Source of the DNA: JADJRG01 sp964474905
GTDB lineage: Bacteria > Myxococcota_A > Polyangia > Nannocystales > Nannocystaceae
Direction: 5' to 3'
Assembly (NCBI GenBank): GCA_964474905.1
Contig: CAYYUP010000019.1
Coordinates: 25,223 to 89,222 of the forward strand
Length of the DNA: 64,000 nt
In this document: positions 45,052 through 54,165 of the stretch, piece by piece
How the letters are laid out: each line of letters begins with the position of its first letter
Numbering within the stretch: the stretch's first letter is position 1
Notes under the pieces: model-generated
The model's database searches: none
The model's input: the letters and a program-made list of their open reading frames with translations, nothing else
Told to the model about the DNA's origin: nothing
Translations under genes and position numbers: made by a program

Positions 45052-45082
45052 GACCCGCGCTCCGAAGCTTCGGAGGCGGGTC
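45052..45082 (-). terminator. Terminator of the ompA-like gene
   Basis: GACCCGC and GCGGGTC enclose an inner palindrome CCGAAGCTTCGG. On the minus strand the stem is followed by CTTCTTTTAA. It lies 55 bp after the stop of the OmpA gene. Confidence 0.75.
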
Positions 45083-45136
45083 CTTATCGCGGCCCCCCGC
45101 AGGGGAGAGGGCGGCTCGCGAACGATGTTGTGCGGT

Positions 45137-46763
45137 CTAGTTGATGAGGATCTCGAACTCGATCCGGCGGTTCTTGGCCCGGCCAGCGGCGGACTTGTTG
45201 GTATCGATGGGCTCGTCCGGACCGGCGCCACGGACCTTGACCCGTGCGTCTTCGATGCCGTTATCGACCAGGTACTTCTTGACCGAGCCTGCCCGGCGAT
45301 TGGAGAGGTCGAGGTTGTACTCGCGGGTACCGGTGCTGTCGGTGTGACCGCTGATCTCGATGTTGATCGACGGGAACTCCTTGAGGACGTCAACAGCGCG
45401 GTCGAGCACAGGCATCGACTTGGGCTTGATCGTGTCCTTGTTGAGGTCGAAGTAGATCCCGCGGATGACACCGCTGAACTGCTGCACGACCTCGGGGATC
45501 TCGTCGGGGCAGCCGTCGTCGTCCTCGTAGCCGTTGCGGGTCTCGGGCTGAGTGATGCACTGATCGACCGGGTCGAGGAAGCCATCGCCGTCGGTGTCCG
45601 GGATCGGGCAGCCGTCGGGCGGCACTCCGGGCGTATCGGGGCAGGCATCCTGGCTGTCGAGGAAGCCGTCGCCGTCGCGGTCCTTCTCGGGGCAGCCGTC
45701 GGGAGCGATGCCCGGTGTATCGGGGCAGGCGTCCTGGCTGTCGAGGAAGCCGTCGCCGTCGCGGTCCTTTTCGGGGCAGCCGTCGGGGGCGATGCCCGGC
45801 GTGTAGGGGCAGGCATCCTCTTCGTCGAGGAAGCCGTCGCCGTCGGAGTCGACCTTTGGCTGCTCCTTCTCCTTTTTGCGGTTGAGCGTGAAGGAGAGGC
45901 CGAGCAGGATCTCGGGGTAGTTGGTGGCGCCGCCGTCGACCCGGTAGCGGGCTGCGACGACGTCGCGGATGTCCAAGCGGAGCATCAGCAGGTCGTTGAT
46001 GAAGAACTTAACGCCGCCGCCGAAGTGGGTCGACTCGTCGACATCATTGCCGAGCGCACCGGTGGTGCCGATGAGTCCGCCGCCCCAGACGATAAAGGGC
46101 ACGATGCGCCAGAAGGGCAGCTGACCGATGAGGTGGGCGCGGAAGTTGAAGAGGATCGCGCGCTCGTCGGAGTCGATCGTGCGGGTTGGCATGGCGCCAC
46201 CCTCGAGCTCGCCGCCGATGAAGGCGAAGGGGTACCAACCGATGCGAGCGCCGAACTCGGGCGCGACGGTTTTGTACTCCTGGAAGAACATGTCCTGCTG
46301 ATCGAGCTGCATCTGTGCATCGAAGAGCTCGTGGCGGTCGGAGGGGAACATGACGCCGCCGAAGACACCGAGCTCGACCATGTTGCGTGTCGGCCGGTAC
46401 TTGCGCATCGGCTTCTCGCCGCTCGAGGACTTCTTCTTTTTGGATGAAGCNNNNNNNNNNNNNNNNNNNNNNNNNNNNNNNNNNNNNNNNNNNNNNNNNN
46501 NNNNNNNNNNNNNNNNNNNNNNNNNNNNNNNNNNNNNNNNNNNNNNNNNNGCCGTGCCGGATGGGGTTGTGCCGAGGCTGACCTCGCCGCTGGCTCCAGC
46601 ACTGCCACCGGCCGGAGCTGTGGAGGCCGGAGCACCAGCCGCAGGGGAGACATTGAAGGACGCTGCGGGGTAGGCAACGCCGGGAACCCCAGCCTGGGCC
46701 TGAGGCATGGCGACGAAACCAGCCAGCAGGGATGCGCCAAATCCAACACCAAATTTCTTCATC
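45137..46763 (-). CDS. OmpA-family outer-membrane protein with TSP3 repeats (contains assembly gap)
   Basis: ATG 46763 has GAGGAG about 8 bp upstream. A signal peptide ends at AMPQAQA, and a Ser/Ala/Gly/Thr linker enters the 100-N gap. A Lys-rich segment follows, then an eight-stranded-type barrel with phrases such as NMVELGVFGGVMFP and NYPEILLGLSFTLN. Four calcium-binding thrombospondin type 3 repeats come next (DxDGDGFLDxxDACP). The last part is an OmpA peptidoglycan-binding domain: IEISGHTDSTGTREYNLDLS and NRRIEFEILIN. It should link the outer membrane to the cell wall. A long leader with an inverted repeat precedes it. Confidence 0.93.
46451..46550. other. Assembly gap (100 N) in the OmpA linker
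   Basis: The gap lies between the TTPSGT linker and the KKKKSSSGEK segment of the OmpA protein. The true length is unknown. The frame happens to continue across the 100 Ns. Confidence 0.9.
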
Positions 46764-47257
46764 GTAGTCACTCCTCTAGAGGAAACAGAGGTCTCGGAGG
46801 CAATCCCTGAACACGCAGCGGTCGGCCGTAAAAGCCTGGTTTGAAGCCGTTGCGGGGCACTAGTCACGGCTGGGATTGCCTCGGAAATTCGCGGAAGAGA
46901 GGTCATCTCGCGAAACGAAGGCCACTTATGGCACACGTCGACCTCAATTGGAATGAAACGGTCTGCCCTTGAGTGTAAGAGGGAATACATAAAATGCGTC
47001 AAGAGAGCTTCTGTGCGCCTGCAATGCCACGGCGGGTGCGGATCTTTTTGGATTTTAAAGAGATCGGCATGGACGAGAGGTCGGCATCTGAACTGTCTTG
47101 GGGGCGAGAGACCCATGCGCTTCTCAGCTGTTGTGCTCGGACCCCAACATCGCAGGCGATTTCCCCCCCCCTCCGAGATGTGCAGATTCGCAAGTCACGG
47201 ATAGGGGGTTCTGGACGTCTGGCATGGCGCAAAGGGTTCGTGATAGTTGCCTTACCT
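46764..47257. other. Divergent region with long-range inverted repeat in the ompA leader
   Basis: These 494 bases separate the ompA-like gene from the VCBS gene. GAGGCAATCCC (46798-46808) is the exact complement of GGGATTGCCTC (46873-46883), with 64 bases between. On the minus strand this would form a stem just upstream of the ompA ribosome binding site. A run of nine or more C lies near 47162-47171. I see no gene; small open frames here lack support. Confidence 0.5.
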
Positions 47258-49294
47258 ATGCGCCGAACCCTCGCTCTGACTATCCCTACGCTTGCGCTCC
47301 TGCTGGCCCCGACGCTGACCGAAGCTGCCCCTTGGGTGCTCGCGCCAAACTCGACCTTTAATGATCCGCCGCCGGGTTACTGGTCGACCAAGGTCGAGCT
47401 CGCGGATATCAATGGCGATGGTTGGGTCGACATTCTGTTTGCGAACGTCGGTGGCTATCAGGCTGGGACCCCGGACTCGATCCTCGCCAACCAGGCGTTC
47501 ATCAACAACGAGGGCATGGGCTTTGAGGACCAGAGTCTGGCGGTCTTCGGCCCCAACCCGAACGACCCGGACAACCCCGACATCGACACCGCGCGGGTGA
47601 TCAAAGCCTACGACTTTGACAACGACGGCGATCTCGACATCCTCGTCGGCAGCACATGGCAGACCCGGAGCCGCTACTACGTAAACGAAGGCGGCGGCGT
47701 CTTTACCGAGGCCACCGAAACCAACATCCCCGATCTCAAGGCGAGCATCGGCGATCTGGAGGTCGGAGACGTCGACGCCGACGGCGATCTCGACGTGGTC
47801 TACACCAATTGGGGCCCCGCGCCGGTTGGCTTCGTCAACTCGCCCGGAGGCGTCACCGGTCTTTGGCTCAACGACGGCACCGGAGTCTTCACCGATATGA
47901 CCGCGGACTTGATGCCGCAGATCACGGTCAATTGGTCCTGGGAACTCGAACTCCTGGACTACGACAACGACTGGGACCTCGACCTCGCGATCTCCTGCCG
48001 CGCTTGTCCGAGCGGTGGTTTTCTTTTCGAGAATAAGGGCGACTCCTTCACCAACGCGACCCCGGGCAACATGCCGCAGAAGCCGGGTAGCGTCGATTTT
48101 GAGGTGATGGACCTGAACGACGACGACTACGTCGATCTGGTCACCCTGCAGGACGGCGACGGCGGTGGCGAGGGGTTCCGCAACCGGGTTTTGATCAACA
48201 CTCAGGGCGGTGGCTTCTCTGACGAGACCAGTGCTTACTGGCCGCCGCTGGAGAACGCGCTCTCGTTTGACTACATGGTGGCATTTCTTGATGCGAATCA
48301 GGATCGTGCGCCGGACATGGTGCTCGGCGCCTTTGCAGACTTCGCCGATCGCCTGGTGACGAATGTCGGCGGCAAGTTTGAGTCGGATCCTGATCCCTGG
48401 GGCAACATCAAGACGGATGGTACCTACGCGTTGGCCGTCGGCGATCTGAACAACGACTTTAAGACGGATCTGGTGCTCGCCGAAGGGGAAAATACCTTTC
48501 GCAACCGCGTCTTCATCGCCGATGAGAACGAGGTGGATACGGCCAACCCGGTGATCCAAAACCACGTCTTTGACGGCCTGTGGACGATCGGCGAGGTTAT
48601 CTCGATCCACGCGCGCGCCCACGACAACAAGAGCCCGAGCAAGGATCACGACTGGAACGAGGTCGTCTTTGAGTACGCGCTTAACGATGACGATATCGAG
48701 ACCGACGCGATGGAGACGCCGTTGGCCTGGTACGGCGAATACCTCTGGCGAGGGAACTTTGATGTGCCCGACGCAAAGAAGATCAAGTACCGGATCTGTG
48801 CCGAGGACGCCGCGGGCAATCGCGAGTGCACTCCGGTGCAGGAGACCGAAATCGAGGATCCGAACGCCACGGACACGGACACGGACACCGATACGATGAC
48901 CGACTCGAACACCGACTCGATGACCGACTCGATGACCGACTCGATGACCGACTCGAACACCGACTCGAACACCGATTCGATGACCGACACAAATTCGGCG
49001 ACGGATACCGAGACCGAGTCGGCGACAGCGACGGCAACGGCGACGGCGACGGCCAGCGATACGGCGAGTGATACCGCTACCGATTCGATGACGGTCACGG
49101 ATTCGGCGACGGCGAGCGACTCGATGACGATGACGGCGAGTGACTCGAACACCGAAAGCGATTCGGCGACGACCGGTGGTTTTGAGCTCGACGATGATGG
49201 TTGCGGCTGTAACGCTGCGGATCCCCGTAACGGGGCGATGACCGGGCTCGCGTTGCTCGCGCTCCTGGGTCTGCGTCGGCGTCGGCGCGAATAG
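47258..49294 (+). CDS. VCBS/FG-GAP repeat surface protein with MYXO-CTERM anchor
   Basis: From ATG 47258 the product has 678 residues. A signal ends near TLTEAAP. Seven or so FG-GAP-like calcium motifs follow (DINGDGWVDI, DFDNDGDLDI, DVDADGDLDV, DYDNDWDLDL, DLNDDDYVDL and others), the basis of a beta-propeller. Then come an immunoglobulin-like part (about 425-525), a 100-residue Thr/Asp/Ser/Met linker, and a MYXO-CTERM end: CGCNAADPRNG, a hydrophobic stretch and RRRRRE. Such tails are thought to be processed and anchored at the surface in myxobacteria. It is divergent from the OmpA gene. Confidence 0.92.
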   Translation: MRRTLALTIPTLALLLAPTLTEAAPWVLAPNSTFNDPPPGYWSTKVELADINGDGWVDILFANVGGYQAGTPDSILANQAFINNEGMGFEDQSLAVFGPNPNDPDNPDIDTARVIKAYDFDNDGDLDILVGSTWQTRSRYYVNEGGGVFTEATETNIPDLKASIGDLEVGDVDADGDLDVVYTNWGPAPVGFVNSPGGVTGLWLNDGTGVFTDMTADLMPQITVNWSWELELLDYDNDWDLDLAISCRACPSGGFLFENKGDSFTNATPGNMPQKPGSVDFEVMDLNDDDYVDLVTLQDGDGGGEGFRNRVLINTQGGGFSDETSAYWPPLENALSFDYMVAFLDANQDRAPDMVLGAFADFADRLVTNVGGKFESDPDPWGNIKTDGTYALAVGDLNNDFKTDLVLAEGENTFRNRVFIADENEVDTANPVIQNHVFDGLWTIGEVISIHARAHDNKSPSKDHDWNEVVFEYALNDDDIETDAMETPLAWYGEYLWRGNFDVPDAKKIKYRICAEDAAGNRECTPVQETEIEDPNATDTDTDTDTMTDSNTDSMTDSMTDSMTDSNTDSNTDSMTDTNSATDTETESATATATATATASDTASDTATDSMTVTDSATASDSMTMTASDSNTESDSATTGGFELDDDGCGCNAADPRNGAMTGLALLALLGLRRRRRE

Positions 49295-49470
49295 CGCGCA
49301 CGAGGGCTTTGTCCCGATCAAGGGGGGGCTGGCGACTGAGGTCGCTGGCCCTCTTTGTTTGCAGAAAGTGGTGAAACTACCCAACGTATCTTTCCTCCCT
49401 TGTGCCCGGGAGATCTTCAGATCTGGATCGAACTCGTCGGGAGCGAAGCAGCACTCCCATCCGTGGTCCA

Positions 49471-49624
49471 GAAGGACTCGCAGCAGCGACGCTAAGGACC
49501 GCAGGCAGTTCGGACAATCGCCGAATCCCGCCGGACAGTAGGGTGCCGAAGGACTTGTTGCAGCGACTTCGTCTGGACCGCAAGGCAGTTCGGACAGTCG
49601 CCGGCTCCCCCGGACAGGAGGGCG
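49471..49624. repeat. Two tandem copies of a 77-bp unit
   Basis: Unit 1 (49471-49547) and unit 2 (49548-49624) both start GAAGGACT and share CAGCGAC, GGACCGCA, GGCAGTTCGGACA and CCGGACAG in the same order. They differ at scattered positions, so the duplication is not very recent. Each unit contains short GGACA/TGTCC-like words that also occur in the following hairpin. Confidence 0.75.
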
Positions 49625-49631
49625 AGGATTG

Positions 49632-49661
49632 TCGGCGGACAGCCTGGGGACTGTCCGCCGA
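49632..49661 (-). terminator. Hairpin downstream of recA
   Basis: TCGGCGGACAG and CTGTCCGCCGA form an 11-bp stem with an 8-base loop, 15 bp after the recA stop. No clear T tract follows on the minus strand, so termination may need Rho. Confidence 0.55.
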
Positions 49662-49676
49662 TCCCGCGAGCGTTGC

Positions 49677-50768
49677 CTAGGCCGCCTTGGAGGGCGATGC
49701 AGGGGCTTCTTCGTGATCCGAGTTTGGTGTGGCGCTTGCGGCCGCTAGGAGTCGGTCGCGCTCCTCTGGGTTCTCGCGGAGCCAGCGGGTCGCGGCGGAT
49801 CGGCCCTGACCGATGCGCAGGTCGCCACAGGAGTACCAGCTGCCCGCTTTGCTGATCGAGCCATCGGCGAGCCCCCAATCGAGCAACTCCGCCTCGCGAT
49901 CGATGCCGCGACCGAAGGCGATCTCGAATTCGGCCTGGGCAAAGGGCGGTGCACACTTGTTTTTGACCACTTTGACACGGGCCCTGGCGGCGACCGGATT
50001 CTCGCCCTCACGGATGGTCGCGATCCGGCGGATGTCCAGGCGCACGCTCGCGAAGTACTTGAGCGCGTTGCCCCCGGTGGTTGTCTCGGGGGAGCCAAAG
50101 GTGACGCCGATCTTGTGTCGCAGCTGGTTGATAAAGACCACCGCAGTGTTGGTTTGGTGGGCGATACCAGAGATTTTGCGCATCGCTTGGCTCATCAGGC
50201 GAGCCTGTAGGCCCAGGTGTTGGTCGCCCATCTCGCCCTCGAGCTCTGCCCGGGGGATGAGTGCGGCGACCGAGTCGATCACGATCATTCCGAGACCCCC
50301 GGTGCGGGCGAGCGTATCGACGATGTCGAGGGCCTGTTCGCCGTAATCGGGCTGGGCGATCAGCAGATCCTCGCGGCAGACGCCGATTTTAGTGGCGTAT
50401 TGCGGATCCAAGGCGTGCTCGGCGTCGATGAAGGCGCAGACCAGGCCTTGGCGCTGGGCTTCGGCGATCGCGTGCAGGGTGAGCGTGGTCTTGCCGGAGG
50501 ACTCGGGCCCGTAGATCTCGATGATGCGTCCGCGGGGCAGGCCGCCGATGCCGAGCGCGCGGTCCAAGTTGAGGGAGCCGGTGGAGATCGTGTCGAAGGT
50601 GGAGACAGGCTTAGAATCACCGCCCAGCGCCATGATAGCGCCTTTGCCGAAGCGCTGGACGATGGTCTCGATCGCCTTATTGATGATAGTTCGTACCTCG
50701 CCGGTGACCTGGGTGGGTGTGACCAGGGGTTTGAGCTTGGACTTGGATTTGGACTTGAACGATGCCAT
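49677..50768 (-). CDS. recA: Recombinase RecA
   Basis: From ATG 50768 there are 363 residues. The Walker A is GPESSGKTT. The ordered family blocks are DAEHALDPQYA, LLIAQPDYGEQALDI, VIDSVAALIPRAELEGEMGD, INQLRHKIGVTFGSPETTTGGNALKY, and a short C-terminal domain with a Ser/Pro/Glu-rich end. It forms filaments on single-stranded DNA for recombination and induces the SOS response. The N-terminus is unusually Ser/Lys-rich (MASFKSKSKSKLK). I found no LexA box I could trust upstream. Confidence 0.97.
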   Translation of the reverse strand: MASFKSKSKSKLKPLVTPTQVTGEVRTIINKAIETIVQRFGKGAIMALGGDSKPVSTFDTISTGSLNLDRALGIGGLPRGRIIEIYGPESSGKTTLTLHAIAEAQRQGLVCAFIDAEHALDPQYATKIGVCREDLLIAQPDYGEQALDIVDTLARTGGLGMIVIDSVAALIPRAELEGEMGDQHLGLQARLMSQAMRKISGIAHQTNTAVVFINQLRHKIGVTFGSPETTTGGNALKYFASVRLDIRRIATIREGENPVAARARVKVVKNKCAPPFAQAEFEIAFGRGIDREAELLDWGLADGSISKAGSWYSCGDLRIGQGRSAATRWLRENPEERDRLLAAASATPNSDHEEAPASPSKAA

Positions 50769-51100
50769 GTGTTCTGAGGAATGCTCGTTCTGTGCCGTCT
50801 CGTAACAGGCGTCGAGGGCTATGATCACAGTATCTTAGAACTCCCGCGGAGTGCGCACTCAGGCCCCCCTGCGGGCCGTCTGTCCCCCTTGTGGGCCGCC
50901 CAAGCCGCGGAAGTCGGCAGGCAGGCTTTGGTTGTGCGCATAACTCGCACTGTGCGCACAATGCACAAGCTGACATAGCTGTCTAAATGTGTGCCAAGTC
51001 TGGAATAAACAGCGTTCTTGGACACGTCAATTTCATTGAGTTTATAAATTTGATTGTTGTTCATCGTTTCCCGCGGTTGGTCACGTACTGTGCGCCCAAT
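50769..51100. promoter_or_regulatory. Divergent recA/lipoprotein region with a dyad
   Basis: In these 332 bases the dyad TTGTGCGCA (50932-50940) and TGCGCACAA (50953-50961) has a 12-base spacer. Further copies of the word GTGCGCA/TGCGCAC cluster around it. It may be an operator for one or both genes. The half nearer the lipoprotein gene is AT-richer than average. Confidence 0.45.
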
Positions 51101-52668
51101 ATGGAACGACTCACTCAGCCTGATGGCGGGACAATTTCCACCCTTGCGGCGCGCACTTTGATGGCCGCGCTCCTCCTCGGCGCCTGTACTGGGGATGACA
51201 CCGCGGAGACGGCGAGCGGGACCCAAGGCGACAGCGACACACAGACGAGCAACGGCACCAACGGCANNNNNNNNNNNNNNNNNNNNNNNNNNNNNNNNNN
51301 NNNNNNNNNNNNNNNNNNNNNNNNNNNNNNNNNNNNNNNNNNNNNNNNNNNNNNNNNNNNNNNNNNGAGACGGATGGCGAGACGGATGGCGAGACGGATG
51401 GCGAGACGGATGGCGAGACGGGCGAGCCGGATGTGCCGCACGCCCTGGGGACGATTGTGCTCGGCGAGATCCATGCTGCGGCCGGTGGCTCGTCGACACC
51501 TTTGGTCTCCGCGGGCTTTGTGCCCAACACCGAAAACCTGAGCGCGGAGGGTTGCTTTGAGAACGTCAGCGGCTGCCGAATCGCGATGATCCCGGACTGC
51601 GGCGATGGTTGTGAGCCCAACGAGTGGTGCACGTTCAACGATAGCTGCGCCTCGACCTGCATGCGCATCTGCGACGCGAGCTGCAGTGACGACGAGGTCT
51701 GTTATTTCCCCGCGCCCAACAACCCCGGGTGCAAGAAGATCGAGGATTTCGACGCCGGTGCGCTGACCTTTGTCGGCACGCCGTTGCCGATCAACCTCTT
51801 TCCTCCCTACGCCTTCAGCGGCGAGAGTGGCTCGCCCTTTGCGCCCAAGGGGGATTCGACGGTACAGGCTTCAGGGGCAACAAATGCCGGTTTTGAGGCA
51901 TTTGAGGCCGGGTTCACCGGCACTGAGTTCATGACCACGTCGCCCTCGCTCAGCGATCTCGGGCTGTCCAAGGTCTTTGGCTCGGGCGCGTTGCCGGTGA
52001 AGTGGAAGGCCAGCGATGGCGATGTGACGATCTCGGTGGCCGTCACCGCCGACGACTTCAGCAGCGGCTGGCTCACCTGCGCGGCCGACGATAAGAGCGG
52101 CTCCCTCGACATCCCGCGGGACGCGATCCTGGCGGCGATCGACGGTGGCGATGTCGCTGGCATGACCGTGTCGATCGAGCGTCGGCGGGTCGATACGACC
52201 AAGGGCCTGACGACCACGGGCATGCTCACGGGCGTGACTGTCGAGCCGGTCGGCTGGGTGGATATCGTCACAGTCTCGACAGAGACTCATACCTTCGAGG
52301 GCTGCGACTCGAACGAGCTTTTCTGTGGGGATGAGTGCATTGATATCGAGTACGACGACGACAACTGCGGCGGCTGCGGCGATGCTTGCCTCGAGGGCGA
52401 CTCCTGCGAGGGCGGTACCTGTGCCGGCTTTGGCGTCTGCAATGCCTGTCTCGTGGACTCGATGGATGGCGACTGTAAGAGCGCGTACGATGCCTGTGAG
52501 GCAGATTCCGACTGTTCGGGCCTGACGGCGTGTGTCCAGGGTTGTGACTCGACCGAGTGCAACAACCAATGCGGCAATGATTTCCCCGACGGTATCGATC
52601 TCTACAACGCAGCGATCGCCTGCGTCTGCCAAGATGCTTGCTACGATGAGTGCTACGACTACTGCTAG
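51101..52668 (+). CDS. Cys-rich surface lipoprotein (contains assembly gap)
   Basis: ATG 51101 starts a signal with lipobox LLLGAC. A Thr/Ser/Asp linker runs into a 100-N gap and resumes as repeated ETDG units; the frames differ across the gap because its length is nominal. The body (about 51430-52270) is a beta-rich domain with LGEIHAAAGG and DFDAGALTF. The C-terminal 130 residues are very rich in Cys: CGDECIDIEYDDDNCGGCGD, a motif widespread in myxobacterial surface proteins, then a second Cys-helix domain ending CYDECYDYC. A calcium or protein-binding role on the surface is inferred. Confidence 0.8.
51267..51366. other. Assembly gap (100 N) in an ETDG repeat
   Basis: The right flank is a 12-base tandem repeat (GAGACGGATGGC) encoding ETDG. 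The gap is therefore probably an unresolved repeat within the lipoprotein linker. Confidence 0.9.
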
Positions 52669-52689
52669 TTTCGCATGAAAACATAAAAA

Positions 52690-52720
52690 AGACGCGCAGG
52701 GGCGAGCCCTCTGCGCGTCT
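52690..52720. terminator. Bidirectional intrinsic terminator
   Basis: AGACGCGCAG and CTGCGCGTCT form a 10-bp stem, with AAAAAA before and CTTTTG after. It lies between the convergent stops at 52668 and 52758, serving both genes. Confidence 0.85.
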
Positions 52721-52757
52721 CTTTTGTTGTCTTGCCAGACCTGCGCAGGGTTGCGAA

Positions 52758-53384
52758 TCAGGGGGCCATCAGCGAGCCGGGATAGGCGAGCGAGTGGGCG
52801 AGTGTGATCGACGAGATCTTCCAGGTATCGTCCTCGTACGCGAAGTCCACGCTGTTGGCTGCGAAGAGCATGAGCGTTTGATCGGTGCCGAGGCCGAGCT
52901 GCGGCGGCGGCACGATCGAGGTCGTGAACTTGAAGTAGGCCGTCGCCGTGTCGCCGTCGATCTCGACGTCGATCGCGCTTGGCGAGAGCGTCGGCGGTGA
53001 GGAGACGAGGATCGGCATATATCCGTCGACGAGCTCCTGCATGCCCACATAATGGTGGGAGGTGCCATCAAAGTCGATCGCATTGAGTTCGATATCCTCT
53101 TGAAAGCGGGGACCGAGGGCCTTGAGACCTTCGACGTCGGCGGCGTCGAGGACCTGCGAGAACTTGAGCATGGTCGTACGGATGTCCTCTTTGGACTCGA
53201 GCTGGGCGAGGCGCTCGAGGATCATGCTGTCGTCATCGATAGGCTCGGCAGAGGCCTCGTCGCAGCCCATCGCGGAGAGGGAGAGAGCGCCGAGCCCGAG
53301 GGCTAGCGTCGCCCGCTGGGCGAGCCTGCGGCCGAAGAACGAGGAATTGCGGTCATGGGAGGAGCGTGCGTGTGTCGGTGTCAT
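52758..53384 (-). CDS. SnoaL/NTF2-like lipoprotein
   Basis: The 208 residues start at ATG 53384 with a basic N-terminus and lipobox LSAMGC (about residue 41). The mature part has a helix pair (ILERLAQLESKEDIRTTMLKF), a cone-shaped beta region, DGTSHHYVGMQELVDGYM and DGDTATAYFKFTT, the standard order of SnoaL/NTF2-like folds. The His-His pair may face the pocket. These folds bind small ligands or catalyse isomerisations; the substrate is unknown. Confidence 0.82.
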   Translation of the reverse strand: MTPTHARSSHDRNSSFFGRRLAQRATLALGLGALSLSAMGCDEASAEPIDDDSMILERLAQLESKEDIRTTMLKFSQVLDAADVEGLKALGPRFQEDIELNAIDFDGTSHHYVGMQELVDGYMPILVSSPPTLSPSAIDVEIDGDTATAYFKFTTSIVPPPQLGLGTDQTLMLFAANSVDFAYEDDTWKISSITLAHSLAYPGSLMAP

Positions 53385-53425
53385 GGTTCGTTTCTTTCGT
53401 GTTCGTTCTCTGCTCAGAGTGTTGT

Positions 53426-53460
53426 TGGCTCTGGCTCTGGTTCTGGTTCTGGCTCTGGCA
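53426..53460. repeat. Hexamer-based simple repeat
   Basis: TGGCTC and TGGTTC hexamers alternate over about 35 bp in the region between two minus-strand genes. A 68-codon frame on the plus strand (53383-53589) reads through it as a Leu/Ala/Val-rich peptide, but it overlaps both neighbours and I do not call it a gene. Confidence 0.5.
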
Positions 53461-53573
53461 GGCGCGCTTGCGTTGCCGACGGTGCCGTCGGCGAGCGAAT
53501 CGGCAGAGTGTGCTGTTAGATCCAGAGCGGATCTTAACTATATAGATACCGCGTCATCGCCGACGCGGGCGAC

Positions 53574-54056
53574 TCAGCGCTTGAGGTAGTGCACGAGCAG
53601 GACGACTAGCTCATCGTCGCTCGGCGTCATCGCGTGCGGGACTTCGGGGCCAAGAAAGACGATGCTGCCGGGGCCGACTTGGGAGCGCTCTTCGCCCGCG
53701 AGTAGCTCGCCTGAACCGCGAAGTACGTGAATTGTCACCGGGTCGTCGACGCTGTGGGTCGGCAGTGGGGTGCCGCGGCGCAGGGCGATCGCTGCGACCT
53801 TGAGGTGGCTGTTTTCGGTGAGGCGTACGACCTCGCGGGGTTCGCCTTCGTTGGTCCAGCTCGGCACCTCGAAGAGCGTGCTGTTGGCGGTTTCTGCCGG
53901 TGCGGAGGGGACCGGGCTTGCCTGCGTGTGTGCCGGCGTTGCGCAGGCTAGGGAGGCACACAGGGCGGTTAAGAGGACGCCCCCGAGGCGTCGCGGTGTT
54001 GCTTTGCTGCCCCGTGTCGGGCGCGGGTTGTGGGCGGGTGATCGAGACCTTGTCAT
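53574..54056 (-). CDS. Exported cupin-domain protein
   Basis: The 160-residue protein starts at ATG 54056. A long basic N-region and hydrophobic segment end in CASLAC, a probable lipobox. The cupin part has TPLPTHSVDDPVTIHVLRGSGEL and GSIVFLGPEVPHAM. The first His and the second His-containing motif are present, though the Glu of the first motif is not in its usual place. It may bind a metal and a small ligand outside the cytoplasm. It is divergent from the LysR gene 109 bp away and is a likely target of it. Confidence 0.78.
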   Translation of the reverse strand: MTRSRSPAHNPRPTRGSKATPRRLGGVLLTALCASLACATPAHTQASPVPSAPAETANSTLFEVPSWTNEGEPREVVRLTENSHLKVAAIALRRGTPLPTHSVDDPVTIHVLRGSGELLAGEERSQVGPGSIVFLGPEVPHAMTPSDDELVVLLVHYLKR

Positions 54057-54165
54057 CGTCGGACTCCTGGGTTGATGAAGGTGTAGACGCCCGACGCGGT
54101 ATTTTCTAATACTGAGATCCTATTATCGATATGCATCCGGCGGATAATGCTCTACGTTGGCTCTA

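Larger units (their letters stand above)
49295..49676. other. Intergenic region between VCBS gene and recA
   Basis: These 382 bases hold a 77-bp tandem duplication and a hairpin, listed separately. No gene of its own is visible; both neighbours end here. Confidence 0.5.

Noticed and set aside
48880..49170. Repeats encoding TDSMTDSN-like sequence, looked at as a possible CRISPR or satellite array
   Set aside because: They are in frame within the linker of the VCBS protein and show codon-level repetition, with no spacers.
53383..53589. A 68-codon plus-strand frame encoding a hydrophobic Leu/Val/Ala-rich peptide
   Set aside because: It overlaps the start of one gene and the end of another and reads through a hexamer repeat; the hydrophobicity follows from the repeat.
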